A stretch of DNA of 64,000 nt from Alphaproteobacteria bacterium (GTDB taxonomy: Bacteria > Pseudomonadota > Alphaproteobacteria > UBA8366). The notes under the pieces were generated by a model. That model was not told where the DNA came from. It ran no database searches and was given only the letters and a program-made list of their open reading frames with translations. Positions within the stretch are counted from its first letter, which is position 1; each line of letters opens with the position of its first letter. Where the stretch lies: NCBI GenBank assembly GCA_021774335.1, contig JAJFJD010000001.1:310001-374000 (forward strand), read 5' to 3'. Of this stretch, positions 42,566 to 53,700 are shown piece by piece. Made by a program: the position numbers and the translations under genes.

Positions 42566-43146
42566 CGCCTTCGCGCGTCCTGCCAACGCGCCAACCCAGC
42601 ACCGTCATCCACATCGGTCAGCGTTTCCAGCATCGCCGTCGTTACGCCAGCGCCGAGCAGCCGGCGTGTGTCCGCCAGGGCGTGCTCGGTCGACCAGCGC
42701 ACCGGTCCGGCCAATCGCGGCGTATACGGGCGACGCCGTAACCCGATCAGCCAATAGCCGCCGTCATCCGCCGGGCCGAAGACCGCCTGGTGATCGCCGA
42801 GCCGTGCATGCGCATCGGCAATATGCCGCGGCTCGATATCCGGAATGTCCGTTCCGATGATGACGACCGGACCCGGCGGCACGGTCCGCATCACCCGGTC
42901 CATACGGTCGCCAAGGTCGCCGCCTCCTTGCGCGATACGGGGAACGCCTGCGGGCCAGCCGCCGGACCCCGGCGTCACCGCCAGCACCGTGTCCCATCGC
43001 GAATCCCGCGCCAGGCGCCGGGTGATCCGCCGCATCGTATTGACGTAGAACTGCAAGGCCGCGACCGGCCCGATATCGCGGGCGAGCCGGGTCTTCACCG
43101 TGCCCAGCCGCGGCGCTTTCGCGAATATGACGAGACGCGGCCTCAC
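42562..43146 (-). CDS. DUF2064 / TIGR04282 family glycosyltransferase
   Basis: A 194-residue protein with [21 protein letters not shown] at the N-terminus, [15 protein letters not shown] near residue 95 and [10 protein letters not shown] near 122. These are the marks of the TIGR04282 group of nucleotide-sugar-dependent transferases. The GTG at 43146 overlaps the preceding stop (GTGA), which defines the start; a longer frame running into the upstream gene is rejected. Database names link the group to arsenosugars, but no arsenic methyltransferase or ArsS is here, so that function should not be assumed. Confidence 0.84.
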   Translation of the reverse strand: MRPRLVIFAKAPRLGTVKTRLARDIGPVAALQFYVNTMRRITRRLARDSRWDTVLAVTPGSGGWPAGVPRIAQGGGDLGDRMDRVMRTVPPGPVVIIGTDIPDIEPRHIADAHARLGDHQAVFGPADDGGYWLIGLRRRPYTPRLAGPVRWSTEHALADTRRLLGAGVTTAMLETLTDVDDGAGLARWQDARRR

Positions 43147-43829
43147 CCGTAGAGCTTGACGATGGCGCGCGGCGGCACGCCGAGGAAATAGAGTGTCAGA
43201 CAGCATAGGTTGCGGAGCGGCCGCAGCAGGTATCCGTCCCGCCGGTAGCGCACAGCCGATGTTACCGCGGCGCTCGGCAAGGCGGTCAGCCGCCGCCATC
43301 CCACGCGGCGCACCAGGTCCACATCCTCCATCAGCGGTACCGGCTTGAACCCGCCGAGCCGTTGATACAACGCGCGCGAAATCAGCAAACCCTGATCCCC
43401 GTACGGCAGACGGAAGAGCCGGCAGCGCACCGCCACCAGCATTTCCAGCCAGCGCGCACCCGGCGACCGGTCATCGAGCCGATAGCGAAAATATCCCGCT
43501 AGCTCGGCATTCTCGGGATCGTCGATGAACGCGCGGACCACCGCGTCCCACCCAGGTTCCAACGCCGTATCCGCATGCAGGAACAACAGCCAGTCACCCC
43601 GCGCGGCATTCGCCGCCGCGGCCAATTGGTTGCCTCGCCCCTTTTCCACGGTCAGGAAATCCGCGCCCGACTCTTCGGCGATCCGCGCCGTTTGGTCGGT
43701 CGATCCACCATCGGCGAAAATCACTTCCGACAACAGGTCGAGCGCCGAAAACGTGCCGACCGCTGGCAACGAGGCCCGCAACGCCGCCGCCGCGTTCAAC
43801 GTGGGAATGATGACGCTGATCTTGCCCAT
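43143..43829 (-). CDS. TIGR04283 family glycosyltransferase, GT2 type
   Basis: A 228-residue GT-A fold transferase: ISVIIPTLNAAAAL at the N-terminus, VIFADGGSTDQTARIA near residue 36, ARGDWLLFLHADTALEPGWD with the DxD-like HAD near 75, and MEDVDLVRRVGWRRL near 168. Two hydrophobic stretches near the C-terminus (LCCLTLYFLGVPPRAIVK) may touch the membrane. It is coupled by GTGA overlap to the TIGR04282 gene. An in-frame extension of hundreds of codons runs antisense over the radical SAM gene and is spurious. The acceptor is unknown. Confidence 0.85.
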   Translation of the reverse strand: MGKISVIIPTLNAAAALRASLPAVGTFSALDLLSEVIFADGGSTDQTARIAEESGADFLTVEKGRGNQLAAAANAARGDWLLFLHADTALEPGWDAVVRAFIDDPENAELAGYFRYRLDDRSPGARWLEMLVAVRCRLFRLPYGDQGLLISRALYQRLGGFKPVPLMEDVDLVRRVGWRRLTALPSAAVTSAVRYRRDGYLLRPLRNLCCLTLYFLGVPPRAIVKLYG

Positions 43830-43913
43830 GGCCGGATATGTATCACGCCGCCCCTTGAGGGTCATATCCAGAATCATCTTGAATGTTCTCTTTTTGTTCC
43901 ATATCGTTTCCGC

Positions 43914-44993
43914 ATGGACGATATCCTGCCCGATCTGCCGCGCAAGGGGCGCGGGGCCGTCAGCAACAAGACCGGCCGGTTCGAAAGCCACGACCATGTG
44001 CGGGTCGATGACGGTTGGCCGGGCGACGACGACGATCCGCCGCCACTGCGCACGATCCTGGGCGTCGATACGGCGCGGCACGTCATCACCTACAACACGT
44101 CGCCGGACATTCCGTTCGACCGCTCGATCAATCCGTACCGAGGGTGCGAGCATGGCTGCGTCTATTGTTTCGCGCGCCCGACCCATGCCTATTACGGCCT
44201 GTCGCCGGGACTCGATTTCGAAAGCCGCCTCTTCTATAAGCCGGACGTGGCCAACCTGCTGCGCCGGGAACTGCGCGATCCGAAATACAAACCGGCGAAG
44301 ATCGCCCTCGGCACCAATACCGACCCGTATCAGCCGATCGACCGCGAGAAGCAATTGATGCGGCAGATCCTGCTGGTGCTGCAGGAATTCAACCATCCAG
44401 TCACCATCGTGACCAAGTCGGCGCTGATCCTGCGCGACCTGGACATCCTGGCGGAGATGGCATCGCGCAACCTGGCGTCCGTAACACTGTCGATCACCAC
44501 GCTCGACCGCCATACCGCACGCGTCATGGAGCCGCGCGCATCGACCCCGGCGAAACGGCTCGCCGCACTCAAGGCGTTGAGCGACGCCGGGGTACCGACG
44601 AATGTCCTGGCCGCGCCGATGATCCCGGCGATCAACGATATGGAATTGGAGCGAATCCTCGAGGCCGCCGCCGAAGCTGGCGCGCGCGGTGCGGGTTACA
44701 TCTTGCTGCGGCTGCCACTCGAAATCCGCCACCTGTTCGAAGAATGGCTGCACGCCCATTTCCCCGACCGCGCCAAGCATGTGCTGTCGCTGATCCGGGA
44801 TACCCGGAACGGCGGCGCCTATCAATCCGAATGGGGGGTGCGCATGCGCGGCACCGGCAGCTATGCCGAACTTTTGCGCAAGCGCCATCAACTGGCATTG
44901 AAGCGGTTCGGTCTCGGCCACCGGACCCAACCGCTCGATATCTCCAAATTCCAGCCGCCGCCGCAGGCGGGCGATCAACTTTCCCTGTTATGA
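43914..44993 (+). CDS. PA0069 family radical SAM protein
   Basis: A 359-residue radical SAM protein. The cluster motif is CEHGCVYC in PYRGCEHGCVYCFARP (about residues 74-89), a CX3CX2C arrangement. GTNTDPYQPIDRE near 130 and SITTLDRHTARVMEPRA near 200 are typical of the PA0069/Rv2578c group, related to spore photoproduct lyase-like proteins. The start at 43914 was chosen because the longer frame overlaps the divergent glycosyltransferase antisense. The reaction is unknown. Confidence 0.88.
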   Translation: MDDILPDLPRKGRGAVSNKTGRFESHDHVRVDDGWPGDDDDPPPLRTILGVDTARHVITYNTSPDIPFDRSINPYRGCEHGCVYCFARPTHAYYGLSPGLDFESRLFYKPDVANLLRRELRDPKYKPAKIALGTNTDPYQPIDREKQLMRQILLVLQEFNHPVTIVTKSALILRDLDILAEMASRNLASVTLSITTLDRHTARVMEPRASTPAKRLAALKALSDAGVPTNVLAAPMIPAINDMELERILEAAAEAGARGAGYILLRLPLEIRHLFEEWLHAHFPDRAKHVLSLIRDTRNGGAYQSEWGVRMRGTGSYAELLRKRHQLALKRFGLGHRTQPLDISKFQPPPQAGDQLSLL

Positions 44994-45056
44994 GCGCGCG
45001 AATCACGGCAAAAGATTAACGTCAAAGCAACGCTGTGCTGCTAGGATTTCGCCGCG

Positions 45057-46601
45057 ATGGAAGGTGCGCAGGAACTTACGGGAATTACGATCGTCGCCCT
45101 GGCGGCGATGGTTTGCGGCATGGCCATGACCTGGCTCAAGCAGCCCGCGATCGTCGGATACATCCTGGCGGGCGTCATTCTCGGCCCGACGGGCTTCGAA
45201 TTGGTGCAGGACCGCGAACAGGTGCACTTCCTGGCCGAGCTCGGCGTCCTGATGCTTCTTTATTTCATCGGCATGGAGTTGTCGCTGCGCAGTTTCCGCC
45301 GCATGTGGCGGCTCGCGGTCCTGACGGCGGCGATGCAGATCACCGTCAGCGTCGGGGCGATGCTCTTGCTGATGTATTTCCTCGGCTGGCCGCCGGAGCA
45401 GGCGGTGCTGTTCGGCTTCGTGCTTGCGCTCAGCAGCACTGCCGTCGCCGTGCGCATGCTGCAGGATATCGGCGAGCTGCGAACCCGTGCCGGACGCATC
45501 ACCGTCGGCGTGCTGATCGCACAGGATCTGGCGGTCGCGCCAATCCTGCTGATCATCGGCAGCATGTCCGGCGGCGAGTTCTCGTTCTGGGTCTTCGCCA
45601 AGGTTTTCGCCGCCGTCGCCATCCTGACCGGCGTCATCCTCTTCCTCAGCGGCCGGCGCAAGATCAACCTGCTGTTCGCCGACCTGCTTGTCAGCAAACC
45701 CGACCTGGCGCCGTTGATGGCGCTGTGCGCTTGTTTCGGTTTGGCCGCCGCTGCGGGCCTGCTCGGGCTCTCGCCGCCGTTCGGCGCATTCCTCGCCGGG
45801 CTGATCGTCGGCAACAGCGCCCAACGACAGGTGATCTATCAGATGGCCAAGCCGATCGAGAGCATCCTGATGATGATGTTCTTCCTGTCGATCGGGCTGC
45901 TGGTCGACCTGCCCTTCCTGTGGGAAAATATTGGACTGGTCGCCGTGCTTTGGCTGTTCATCACCGTCTTCAAGTCGGCGCTGAACATCACCGTGCTGCA
46001 TCTGATGGGCGAACGCTGGCAGGTCGCCTTCCTGTCGAGTGTCATTCTCGCGCAGATCGGCGAATTTTCCTTCGTCCTCGGCGCGGCGGCGATCAATCAC
46101 GCGATCATCAGTACGGATATCCATCGCCTCATCGTCGCGGTCACCGTTCTCTCGCTGATCTCAAGCCCGCTCTATATGGAAAGCGCGCGCCGACTTCAGC
46201 GCAAAGCAGCCCGGCGCATCGACTCCTGGAGCGACCTGCTGCGGATCATGTATTTTCGCGAGTGGCGGTTCACGCGCCGGATCACCGACCGGGTGATGTC
46301 CGCGACCTTCCGTCGGAAGCCGGCGGTGAAGACCAAGAACGACACAGCCGATGCAAGGGACGGACAGGGCAGCGATGGGCCGCCGCCCGCCCTCAAAGGT
46401 CCGGATTCCGCTCCCGAGACTGCGGAGACGACCGAACCCGCGGAAACCGCAGAGACTGCGGAGACCAAAGAGACGACGGAGACACCGGACGATGCCGGAT
46501 CTGATGCTGGAGACCGAGTTGGGCGGCCGCGTGGCGGGCGTGGACGAAGCCGGCCGCGGACCGTGGGCGGGACCGGTCGTGGCAGCGGCGGCAGTGATTG
46601 A
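45057..46601 (+). CDS. Kef-type cation:proton antiporter (CPA2)
   Basis: A 514-residue membrane protein with about 12 hydrophobic segments in residues 8-385. Family signatures are QPAIVGYILAGVILGPTGF near residue 29, ALSSTAVAVRMLQD near 123 and ILAQIGEFSFVLG near 330. No TrkA-N (RCK) domain follows. Instead the cytoplasmic C-terminus is a low-complexity Thr/Glu-rich stretch (EPAETAETAETKETTE) and then an Arg/Gly-rich tail. The last 110 nt overlap rnhB in another frame. Potassium or sodium export in exchange for protons is the family role; the ion is not shown. Confidence 0.87.
   Translation: MEGAQELTGITIVALAAMVCGMAMTWLKQPAIVGYILAGVILGPTGFELVQDREQVHFLAELGVLMLLYFIGMELSLRSFRRMWRLAVLTAAMQITVSVGAMLLLMYFLGWPPEQAVLFGFVLALSSTAVAVRMLQDIGELRTRAGRITVGVLIAQDLAVAPILLIIGSMSGGEFSFWVFAKVFAAVAILTGVILFLSGRRKINLLFADLLVSKPDLAPLMALCACFGLAAAAGLLGLSPPFGAFLAGLIVGNSAQRQVIYQMAKPIESILMMMFFLSIGLLVDLPFLWENIGLVAVLWLFITVFKSALNITVLHLMGERWQVAFLSSVILAQIGEFSFVLGAAAINHAIISTDIHRLIVAVTVLSLISSPLYMESARRLQRKAARRIDSWSDLLRIMYFREWRFTRRITDRVMSATFRRKPAVKTKNDTADARDGQGSDGPPPALKGPDSAPETAETTEPAETAETAETKETTETPDDAGSDAGDRVGRPRGGRGRSRPRTVGGTGRGSGGSD
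46417..46490 (+). repeat. Degenerate tandem repeat coding for Thr/Glu-rich segment
   Basis: Units resembling GAGACNGCGGAGAC recur several times, giving an acidic Thr/Glu stretch in the antiporter tail. It lies just before the rnhB start and includes its likely Shine-Dalgarno (GGAG at 46478-46481). Repeat length change here could alter the antiporter tail and the spacing to rnhB. Confidence 0.5.
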
Positions 46602-47091
46602 CCCGGCGCGCGTGCCGCAGGCCCTGCTCGACCGCCTCGACGATTCCAAGAAACTCAGCCGCAAGACGCGCGAAGAACTGTTCGCTGCCCTGGACGGGCT
46701 GATCGACTACGGCGTCGGTATCGCCGAACCGGCCGAAATCGACCGCATCAACATCCTGCAAGCGACCTTCGTCGCGATGCAGCGCGCAATCGAGGCGTTG
46801 CCGGCACCGCCCGACGCCGCCTTGATCGACGGCAATCGCGCGCCCGACCTGCCCTGCCCGGCACAGACCGTGGTCAAAGGGGACGGCCGTTGCCTGTCCA
46901 TCGCGGCAGCATCGATCATCGCCAAGGTGACGCGCGACCGCATGATGACCGCCCTCGCCGAACAGCACCCGGGATACGGCTGGGAACGCAATGCCGGATA
47001 CGGCACGGCAGAGCATCAGGCCGCGCTCGAAAAGCTCGGCGTGACGGAACAGCATCGTCACTCCTTCGCGCCAATTGCTAGATATTCCAAG

Positions 47092-47094
<3 letters not shown>
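46492..47094 (+). CDS. rnhB: Ribonuclease HII
   Basis: A 200-residue RNase HII that cuts RNA in RNA/DNA hybrids, including single ribonucleotides. GVDEAGRGPWAGPVV (residues 16-30) carries the first metal-binding Asp-Glu pair. DDSKKLSRKTRE follows near 48, and KGDGRCLSIAAASIIAKVTRDR near 127 completes the active site. ATG at 46492 lies inside the antiporter gene, in another frame; ATG at 46504 is a second possibility. The upstream extension of this frame encodes only Arg/Pro-rich sequence and is rejected. ccrM follows, the common alphaproteobacterial order. Confidence 0.94.
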
Positions 47095-48284
<1,190 letters not shown>

Positions 48285-48287
48285 CGG

Positions 48288-49361
48288 TCACGCGCGGCCC
48301 AGCGCGTGGCGCACGACCTTTTTCATGACGGTGGGCAGCGCGTAGTCGCCGAACGCATCCGGTAGCACCCAGGTGCAGTCTTCCGGCGGCTCCGCCTCGA
48401 CCCGCGCCGAGGTCACCGTCAGTTCCAGATGAAAATGCGTGAAGGTGTGGCGGACGAGCCCTGGCAACTCGGTGATGCCGGACAGCGTCACCGGCGATTC
48501 CCCGGTAACGGCGTGCCCTTCCGCGACAGGCCCTTCGCGCCATTCACTCGACGGGATTTCCATCATGCCGCCGAGCAGACCGCGTTCCGGACGGCGGCGC
48601 AGCAGCACCGCGCCATCCAGGCGGACCAACCAGAAGACGACGCCGCGCCGCGTGGGCTTATCACCCTTCGGTCTCCTGCGCGGCAAGGTTTCCGCGATAT
48701 CGCGGCCGGCGCAGGCGTCGATCAGAGGACAGAGAATGCATTTCGGTGACTTAGGAATGCAGATTGTCGCCCCCAGGTCCATCACCGCCTGCGCATAATC
48801 GCCGGCCCGTGTGTCCGGGGTATGGTCGTCCGCCAGGTCGTATAGCCGGGGTTTGCAGTCCGGCAGCGGCTCCGTCACCCGGTGAAGCCGCGCCATAACA
48901 CGCTCGACATTGCCGTCGACCACGACCGCGCGCCGTCCGAACGCGATCGCCGCGATGGCTGCGGCCGTATAGCGCCCGATCCCCGGCAGTTTCAGCAGCT
49001 CTTCTTCCCGGTTCGGAAACCGCCCGCCGTGGTCGCCGACGACGACCTGCGCACATTTGTGCAGGTTGCGCGCCCGGGCGTAGTAGCCAAGGCCCTGCCA
49101 GGCATGCAGCACATCGTCCAGGTCGGCGGCAGCCAAATCCTCGATCCGCGGCCAGCGCCCGAGAAACCTCTCGAAATACCCGCCGACCGTCGCCACCGTC
49201 GTCTGCTGCAGCATGATCTCGCTCAGCCAGACATGATAGGGATCGGCGACCGCATCGGGCAGCGCGCGCCATGGCATCTTGCGCCGATGCCGGTCGTACC
49301 AGTCGAGGAGTCGTGGAGAAAGATCGTCGGTCGGACGCGAATGGCTGGCAGTTTGCTCCAT
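48288..49361 (-). CDS. mutY: A/G-specific adenine glycosylase
   Basis: A 357-residue MutY that removes adenine mispaired with 8-oxoguanine. The helix-hairpin-helix LPGIGRYTAAAIAAIAFG with the following VVDGNVERVMAR (catalytic Asp) is near residues 118-150, and the 4Fe-4S ligands are in CIPKSPKCILCPLIDAC near 195. The C-terminal Nudix-like recognition domain extends to the end. The ATG at 49361 is 41 nt from the divergent DUF721 gene. A longer frame to 49403 is possible but would abut that gene's start. Confidence 0.95.
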   Translation of the reverse strand: MEQTASHSRPTDDLSPRLLDWYDRHRRKMPWRALPDAVADPYHVWLSEIMLQQTTVATVGGYFERFLGRWPRIEDLAAADLDDVLHAWQGLGYYARARNLHKCAQVVVGDHGGRFPNREEELLKLPGIGRYTAAAIAAIAFGRRAVVVDGNVERVMARLHRVTEPLPDCKPRLYDLADDHTPDTRAGDYAQAVMDLGATICIPKSPKCILCPLIDACAGRDIAETLPRRRPKGDKPTRRGVVFWLVRLDGAVLLRRRPERGLLGGMMEIPSSEWREGPVAEGHAVTGESPVTLSGITELPGLVRHTFTHFHLELTVTSARVEAEPPEDCTWVLPDAFGDYALPTVMKKVVRHALGRA

Positions 49362-49402
49362 GCGCGCTACTATAAACCACCAGACAAGGTGCACTAGGAG
49401 CA

Positions 49403-49945
49403 ATGGCAGGCATGGCGCGCGAGTACGCCAAGAAAGGGAAGGACGACCGTCGGCCCGGCAAATTGCGGCCGGTCGGCGCGCTGATGCACGGCCTGACGAA
49501 GCGCGCCCTCGGGAAACACGGCTTCTCGTCCGCCGCCTTGATCGAAGAATGGGACAACGTCATCGGCCCGGAGCTTGCGGCGACCTGCCAGCCCGTGAAA
49601 CTCGGCTTCCCGCCCCGTCAACGCGACGGCGGGACGCTTCACATTCGCGCCGACAGCGGCACCGCGTTGGAATTGCAGCATCTGGAACCGCAGATCATCC
49701 AGCGGGTGAACGCGTTCCTTGGCTATGCTGCGGTCGCGCGTTTGGCATACATTCAAGCTCCGATAACTCAGCGGCAAATGGACGCACGGCAGACCGCAAA
49801 ATCACGGCCTGACCCTACCGTTGCGCCCCCCATACCCGCCGCGACGGCGAAAGAAATCGCCGCCGTCGACGACCCGAATCTCCGCGCCAGCCTTGAGCGT
49901 TTGGGCGCCGCGATCCGGCAATCCGAATCGCGTGATAAAAAGTAG
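49403..49945 (+). CDS. DUF721 (DciA-like) protein
   Basis: A 180-residue protein of the DUF721 family. Members related to DciA load the replicative helicase DnaB in bacteria without DnaC; others are uncharacterised. The conserved part is about residues 20-110 (RPVGALMHGLTKRALGK, IEEWDNVIGPELAATCQPV, LHIRADSGTALELQHL). The C-terminal 60 residues are Ala/Pro-rich and probably disordered. TAGGAG precedes the ATG closely. It is divergent from mutY and followed by a terminator-like palindrome and the DsbA-like gene. Confidence 0.85.
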   Translation: MAGMAREYAKKGKDDRRPGKLRPVGALMHGLTKRALGKHGFSSAALIEEWDNVIGPELAATCQPVKLGFPPRQRDGGTLHIRADSGTALELQHLEPQIIQRVNAFLGYAAVARLAYIQAPITQRQMDARQTAKSRPDPTVAPPIPAATAKEIAAVDDPNLRASLERLGAAIRQSESRDKK

Positions 49946-49951
49946 AACGCT

Positions 49952-49974
49952 TAAGGAATTAATTCCTTATTTTT
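49952..49974 (+). terminator. Terminator-like palindrome after the DUF721 gene
   Basis: A perfect 18-nt palindrome (TAAGGAATTAATTCCTTA, 49952-49969) is followed by five T residues. The stem is AT-rich, so strength is uncertain, but position and T-run fit an intrinsic terminator just after the stop at 49945. Confidence 0.55.
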
Positions 49975-50075
49975 CGTTGACATTGATGTGATGAATGGGT
50001 CACGGCCTCCGCCTTGAAGCGGCCGTATAACTGCTTCTATACTCCGCTCGATTTGAACCTTTTTGGGAGTGTCAG

Positions 50076-50675
50076 GTGAAGCTATTCGCTGTGTTCTTGG
50101 GTGCCATTGCATTGCTGTTCTCGGCATGCGCGGAGGCCGAGCCCCTGCCGACCGAACAAGCCCTAAAAGAGCGTGTGCTCGGCGACCCGAAGGCGCCGAT
50201 TACGCTCGTCGAATACTCCTCGCTGGGCTGTCCGCATTGCGCCAGTTTTCACGCTAACACTCTGCCAAAAATCAAGAAAAACTACATCGATACCGGCAAG
50301 GTCAAACTCGTCATGCGGGACTTCCCGCTGGGGGGCGCAGCCTATGCCGCGGCGATGATGGCGCGCTGTGCACCACCCAATCGGTATTTCCAATTCATCG
50401 AGGTTCTGTTCCAGAATCAGGAAAGCTGGAGCCATAGCCAACAGCCCGGCGCAGCGCTTGCCCGCATCGGAAAACTCGGCGGCATGAGTCAGAAGGATTT
50501 CGAGGCCTGCACCGGCAATAAAGAACTTTTTGAGGGAATCCGAAAACTGCAGCTTGAAGGTCAGGAGAAACATGGGGTAAACGCAACTCCGACCTTTCTC
50601 GTCAATGGCCAGAAAATTTCCGGGGCGCAGCCTTACGAAGTTTTCGAAGAAGCCTTCAAGAAAGCCATGCCGTAG
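50076..50675 (+). CDS. DsbA family thioredoxin-like protein
   Basis: A 199-residue exported protein. The N-terminus is a signal sequence; LLFSAC could be a lipobox (Cys18) or precede ordinary cleavage. The active site is CPHC in YSSLGCPHCASFH near residue 50, and the cis-Pro loop is NATPTFLVNG near 168, as in DsbA-like oxidoreductases with a thioredoxin fold (Thioredoxin_4 type). It may form or isomerise disulfides in envelope proteins. The GTG start follows GGGAG. Placement between DUF721 and smc is common in alphaproteobacteria. Confidence 0.88.
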   Translation: MKLFAVFLGAIALLFSACAEAEPLPTEQALKERVLGDPKAPITLVEYSSLGCPHCASFHANTLPKIKKNYIDTGKVKLVMRDFPLGGAAYAAAMMARCAPPNRYFQFIEVLFQNQESWSHSQQPGAALARIGKLGGMSQKDFEACTGNKELFEGIRKLQLEGQEKHGVNATPTFLVNGQKISGAQPYEVFEEAFKKAMP

Positions 50676-50728
50676 GGGTCGAATTTCTGTAGCGATTATG
50701 CTGCATGATGTAGTCAACCGGTCCGCCA

Positions 50729-53700
50729 GTGCACTTTTCTAAAGTCCGACTCACCGGGTTCAAGTCCTTCGTCGAACCCACCGAGGTGACCATCGAACCG
50801 GGCATGACCGGTGTCGTCGGTCCGAACGGCTGCGGCAAATCGAATGTCGTAGAGGCCCTGCGCTGGGTCATGGGCGAGACCTCGGCCAAGCAGATGCGCG
50901 GCGGCGAGATGGACGACGTCATCTTCGGCGGCACGGCGAACCGCCCGGCGCGGAATATCGCCGAAGTCATCCTACATCTCGATAACGCGGACCGGACGGC
51001 CCCCGCACAATTCAACGACAGCGAAGAAATCGAGATATCCCGCCGCATCGAGCGCGGATCGGGATCGACCTACCGTATCAACGGCCGCGAAGTGCGCGCC
51101 CGCGACGTCCAACTCCTGTTCGCGGACATGGCGACGGGCGCCCATTCAACCGCCATGGTGAGCCAAGGCCGGATCGGCGCGCTGATCGGCGCGAAACCGA
51201 CGGAACGACGGTCCCTGCTCGAAGAGGCCGCCGGCATCAAGGGACTGCATTCGCGCCGGCATGAAGCCGAACTGCGCCTGCGCGCCGCCGAGACCAACCT
51301 CGAGCGGCTCGACGATGTGATCGGGGCGCTGGAAGGTCAGTATCAGGGACTGCAGCGACAAGCGCGGCAGGCGACGCGCTATCGCAAGGTCTCCGAAGAA
51401 CTGCGGCAGTTCGAAGCGATCCAGCTGCATGTCCGTTGGACCACCGCGACCGCGGCCAAGAACGCCGCCGACGAACAGCTCAAGGCAAGCGACCAGACCG
51501 TGACGCAGTTGACCGCCGCCGCCAGCGCAATGGCGACACGGCAAAGCGAGGCGGCCGCCGCGATGCAGGGCCTGCGGGACGCCGAAGCGACGGCCGCCGC
51601 CGAACTGCAGCGCCTGATCATGGCCCGCCGGGAACTGGAAAGCGAAGAGGGCCGCGTCCAGGAGGGCATCAATCAGACCGACCAGCAACTCGAGCAGATT
51701 TCGACCGACGTTGAACGCGAAGGCACGCTGGCCAACGATGCGCGGCAGGCGCTCGGCCAGCTCGAGACGGAAAAAACCGCCATTGCAACCGCCAGCGACG
51801 GCGAAGAAGACACCCAGGCCGAAGCGCGCCAGAACCTGGAAACGGCGCAAACCAACCTGCGCGCACGGGAAGAAGAACTCAGCGCGCTGACCGAAGCGGT
51901 GGCCAAGGCGGAAGCCCAGGCCGGCGCCCTCACCCGTCAGCATGTCGAGTTGCAGCAGCGGATGGCGCGGCTGCAATCGCGCCTCAACGATATCGGCGTC
52001 GAACGCGACAAACTCTCCGCCGAAATCGATCAGGATTTGGCGCTACGGACCGCCGAGCGGGAAATCGCCACCACGGAAGCCGCCGTCGGGGCCGCGCGCC
52101 GGGACATGGCGACCGCCGAACAGGCCCGCAGCGAAGCGGCCGAGGCGGAAACCGCAGCGCGCAACACCGCGCAAGCCGCCGACTCTGAAAGGTCGAAACT
52201 GGCCGCCGAAGAACAGGCGCTCGCCGACGTCCTGCAGACCAACGAGGGCGACTTGTTCCCGCCCCTGATCGACGCCCTGCAGGTGGAGATCGGATATGAA
52301 TCGGCGCTGGGCGCGGCGCTCGGTGAAGACCTGACGGCGCCAATCGACACTGCCGCCGAGATTCACTGGGCCATACGACGGACGGACGGCGCGCCACCGG
52401 CACTGCCCGGTTCCGTGACCCCATTGTCCCGGTTCGTGACCGGCCCCGACGTCCTGGCGCGGCGGCTCGCCTTTATTGGCGTGATCGACGACGCTTCGCA
52501 GGGCGCGGCTCTCGCCGACGCGTTGCAGCCTGGCCAACGGCTAGTCTCGCGCGACGGCGCGTTGTGGCGCTGGGACGGCTTTACGATCAAGGCCGGCGCC
52601 CCGACAGCGGCGGCGAAACGGCTGCAGCAACGGAACCGCCTCGCGGAAATCCGATCGCAACTCGTCACGGCGAACGCGGAGGCCGACCGCACGGCCAACC
52701 GGCTGCGCGATATCGAGAGCGCCACGCAAAGTGCTGCAGCGGCGGAAAAACGCGTTCGGCAGATCCTTGAAGAAGCCTACGGGCAGCTGAACGCAGCCCG
52801 CGAGAAACACGCCACGGCGGCGAGCGCCGCGGCAGGAATCAAGTCTCGGGTCACGACGCTGACCGAGAACGCCGAGCAGCACGCCACGGACCTGCAGGAA
52901 GCCGAGCAAGATTTCCGCACCATCGAGGCCGCGATTAAGGCTCTCGAAGATCCGATGGAGACACGCCAGCGGATCGAAACCCTGCGCGGGGAAATTACCG
53001 AATTGCGCCGCGTCGAGGCCGAATGCCGCGGTGCCCATGACCTCTTGATGCGCGAAGTCGATGACCGCCGGCGCCGACTGGCCGCCATCGATCAGGACCG
53101 TATCACCTGGCAGCAACGCGCGGACGGCGCCGCGGAACGGCTGTCCCATCTGACGGAACGCCGTGAATCCGCCCAGCAGCGGCGCACGCAATTGGGCGAA
53201 CGTCCCGCCGAAATCCAAACCCAACGCGCGGCGCTGCTCGACACGATCGGCGTGTCCGAGCAGAACCGGAACGCAGCGGCGGACCGGCTGGCGCAGGGTG
53301 AAACGACGTTGGAAGAAGCCGATACCGGTCTTCGCAAAGCGGAAGCCTCGCTCGCCGAGGCGCGCGAGAACCGCGTGCGCAACGAAGCACAGGTCGAGCA
53401 AACCGAAATCGAATGCCGCGCGGTTGTCGAACGCATCACGGAACGCCTCAACTGCAGCCCGGAAAACGTGCTGCAGGAAGCTCAGATCGAGGCGGACAGC
53501 GAGCTTCCGGCTTTGGACGAAGTCGAAGCGAAGATCGAACGCCTCACGCGCCAGCGCGACGCCATGGGACCAGTCAACCTACGGGCCGAAGCCGAACTGA
53601 CCGAGTTGGAAGAGCAGATCACGACCATGCAGTCGGAGCGCGATGATTTGATCGCCGCCATCGCCCGCCTGCGACAAGGCATATCGTCGCTCAACCGCGA

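Noticed and set aside
43830-44978. N-terminal extension of the TIGR04283 transferase frame
   Set aside because: It runs antisense across the radical SAM gene and shows no domain; the ATG at 43829 gives the normal family length.
45003-46124. 373-codon minus-strand frame opposite the antiporter gene
   Set aside because: Its Gln/His/Asp-rich product is typical of the reverse frame of a membrane protein gene; the plus-strand antiporter motifs are unambiguous.
49977-49982. TTGACA as a -35 for the DsbA-like gene
   Set aside because: No acceptable -10 lies 16-18 nt downstream; TATACT at 50038-50043 is better placed for the gene but too far away to pair with it.
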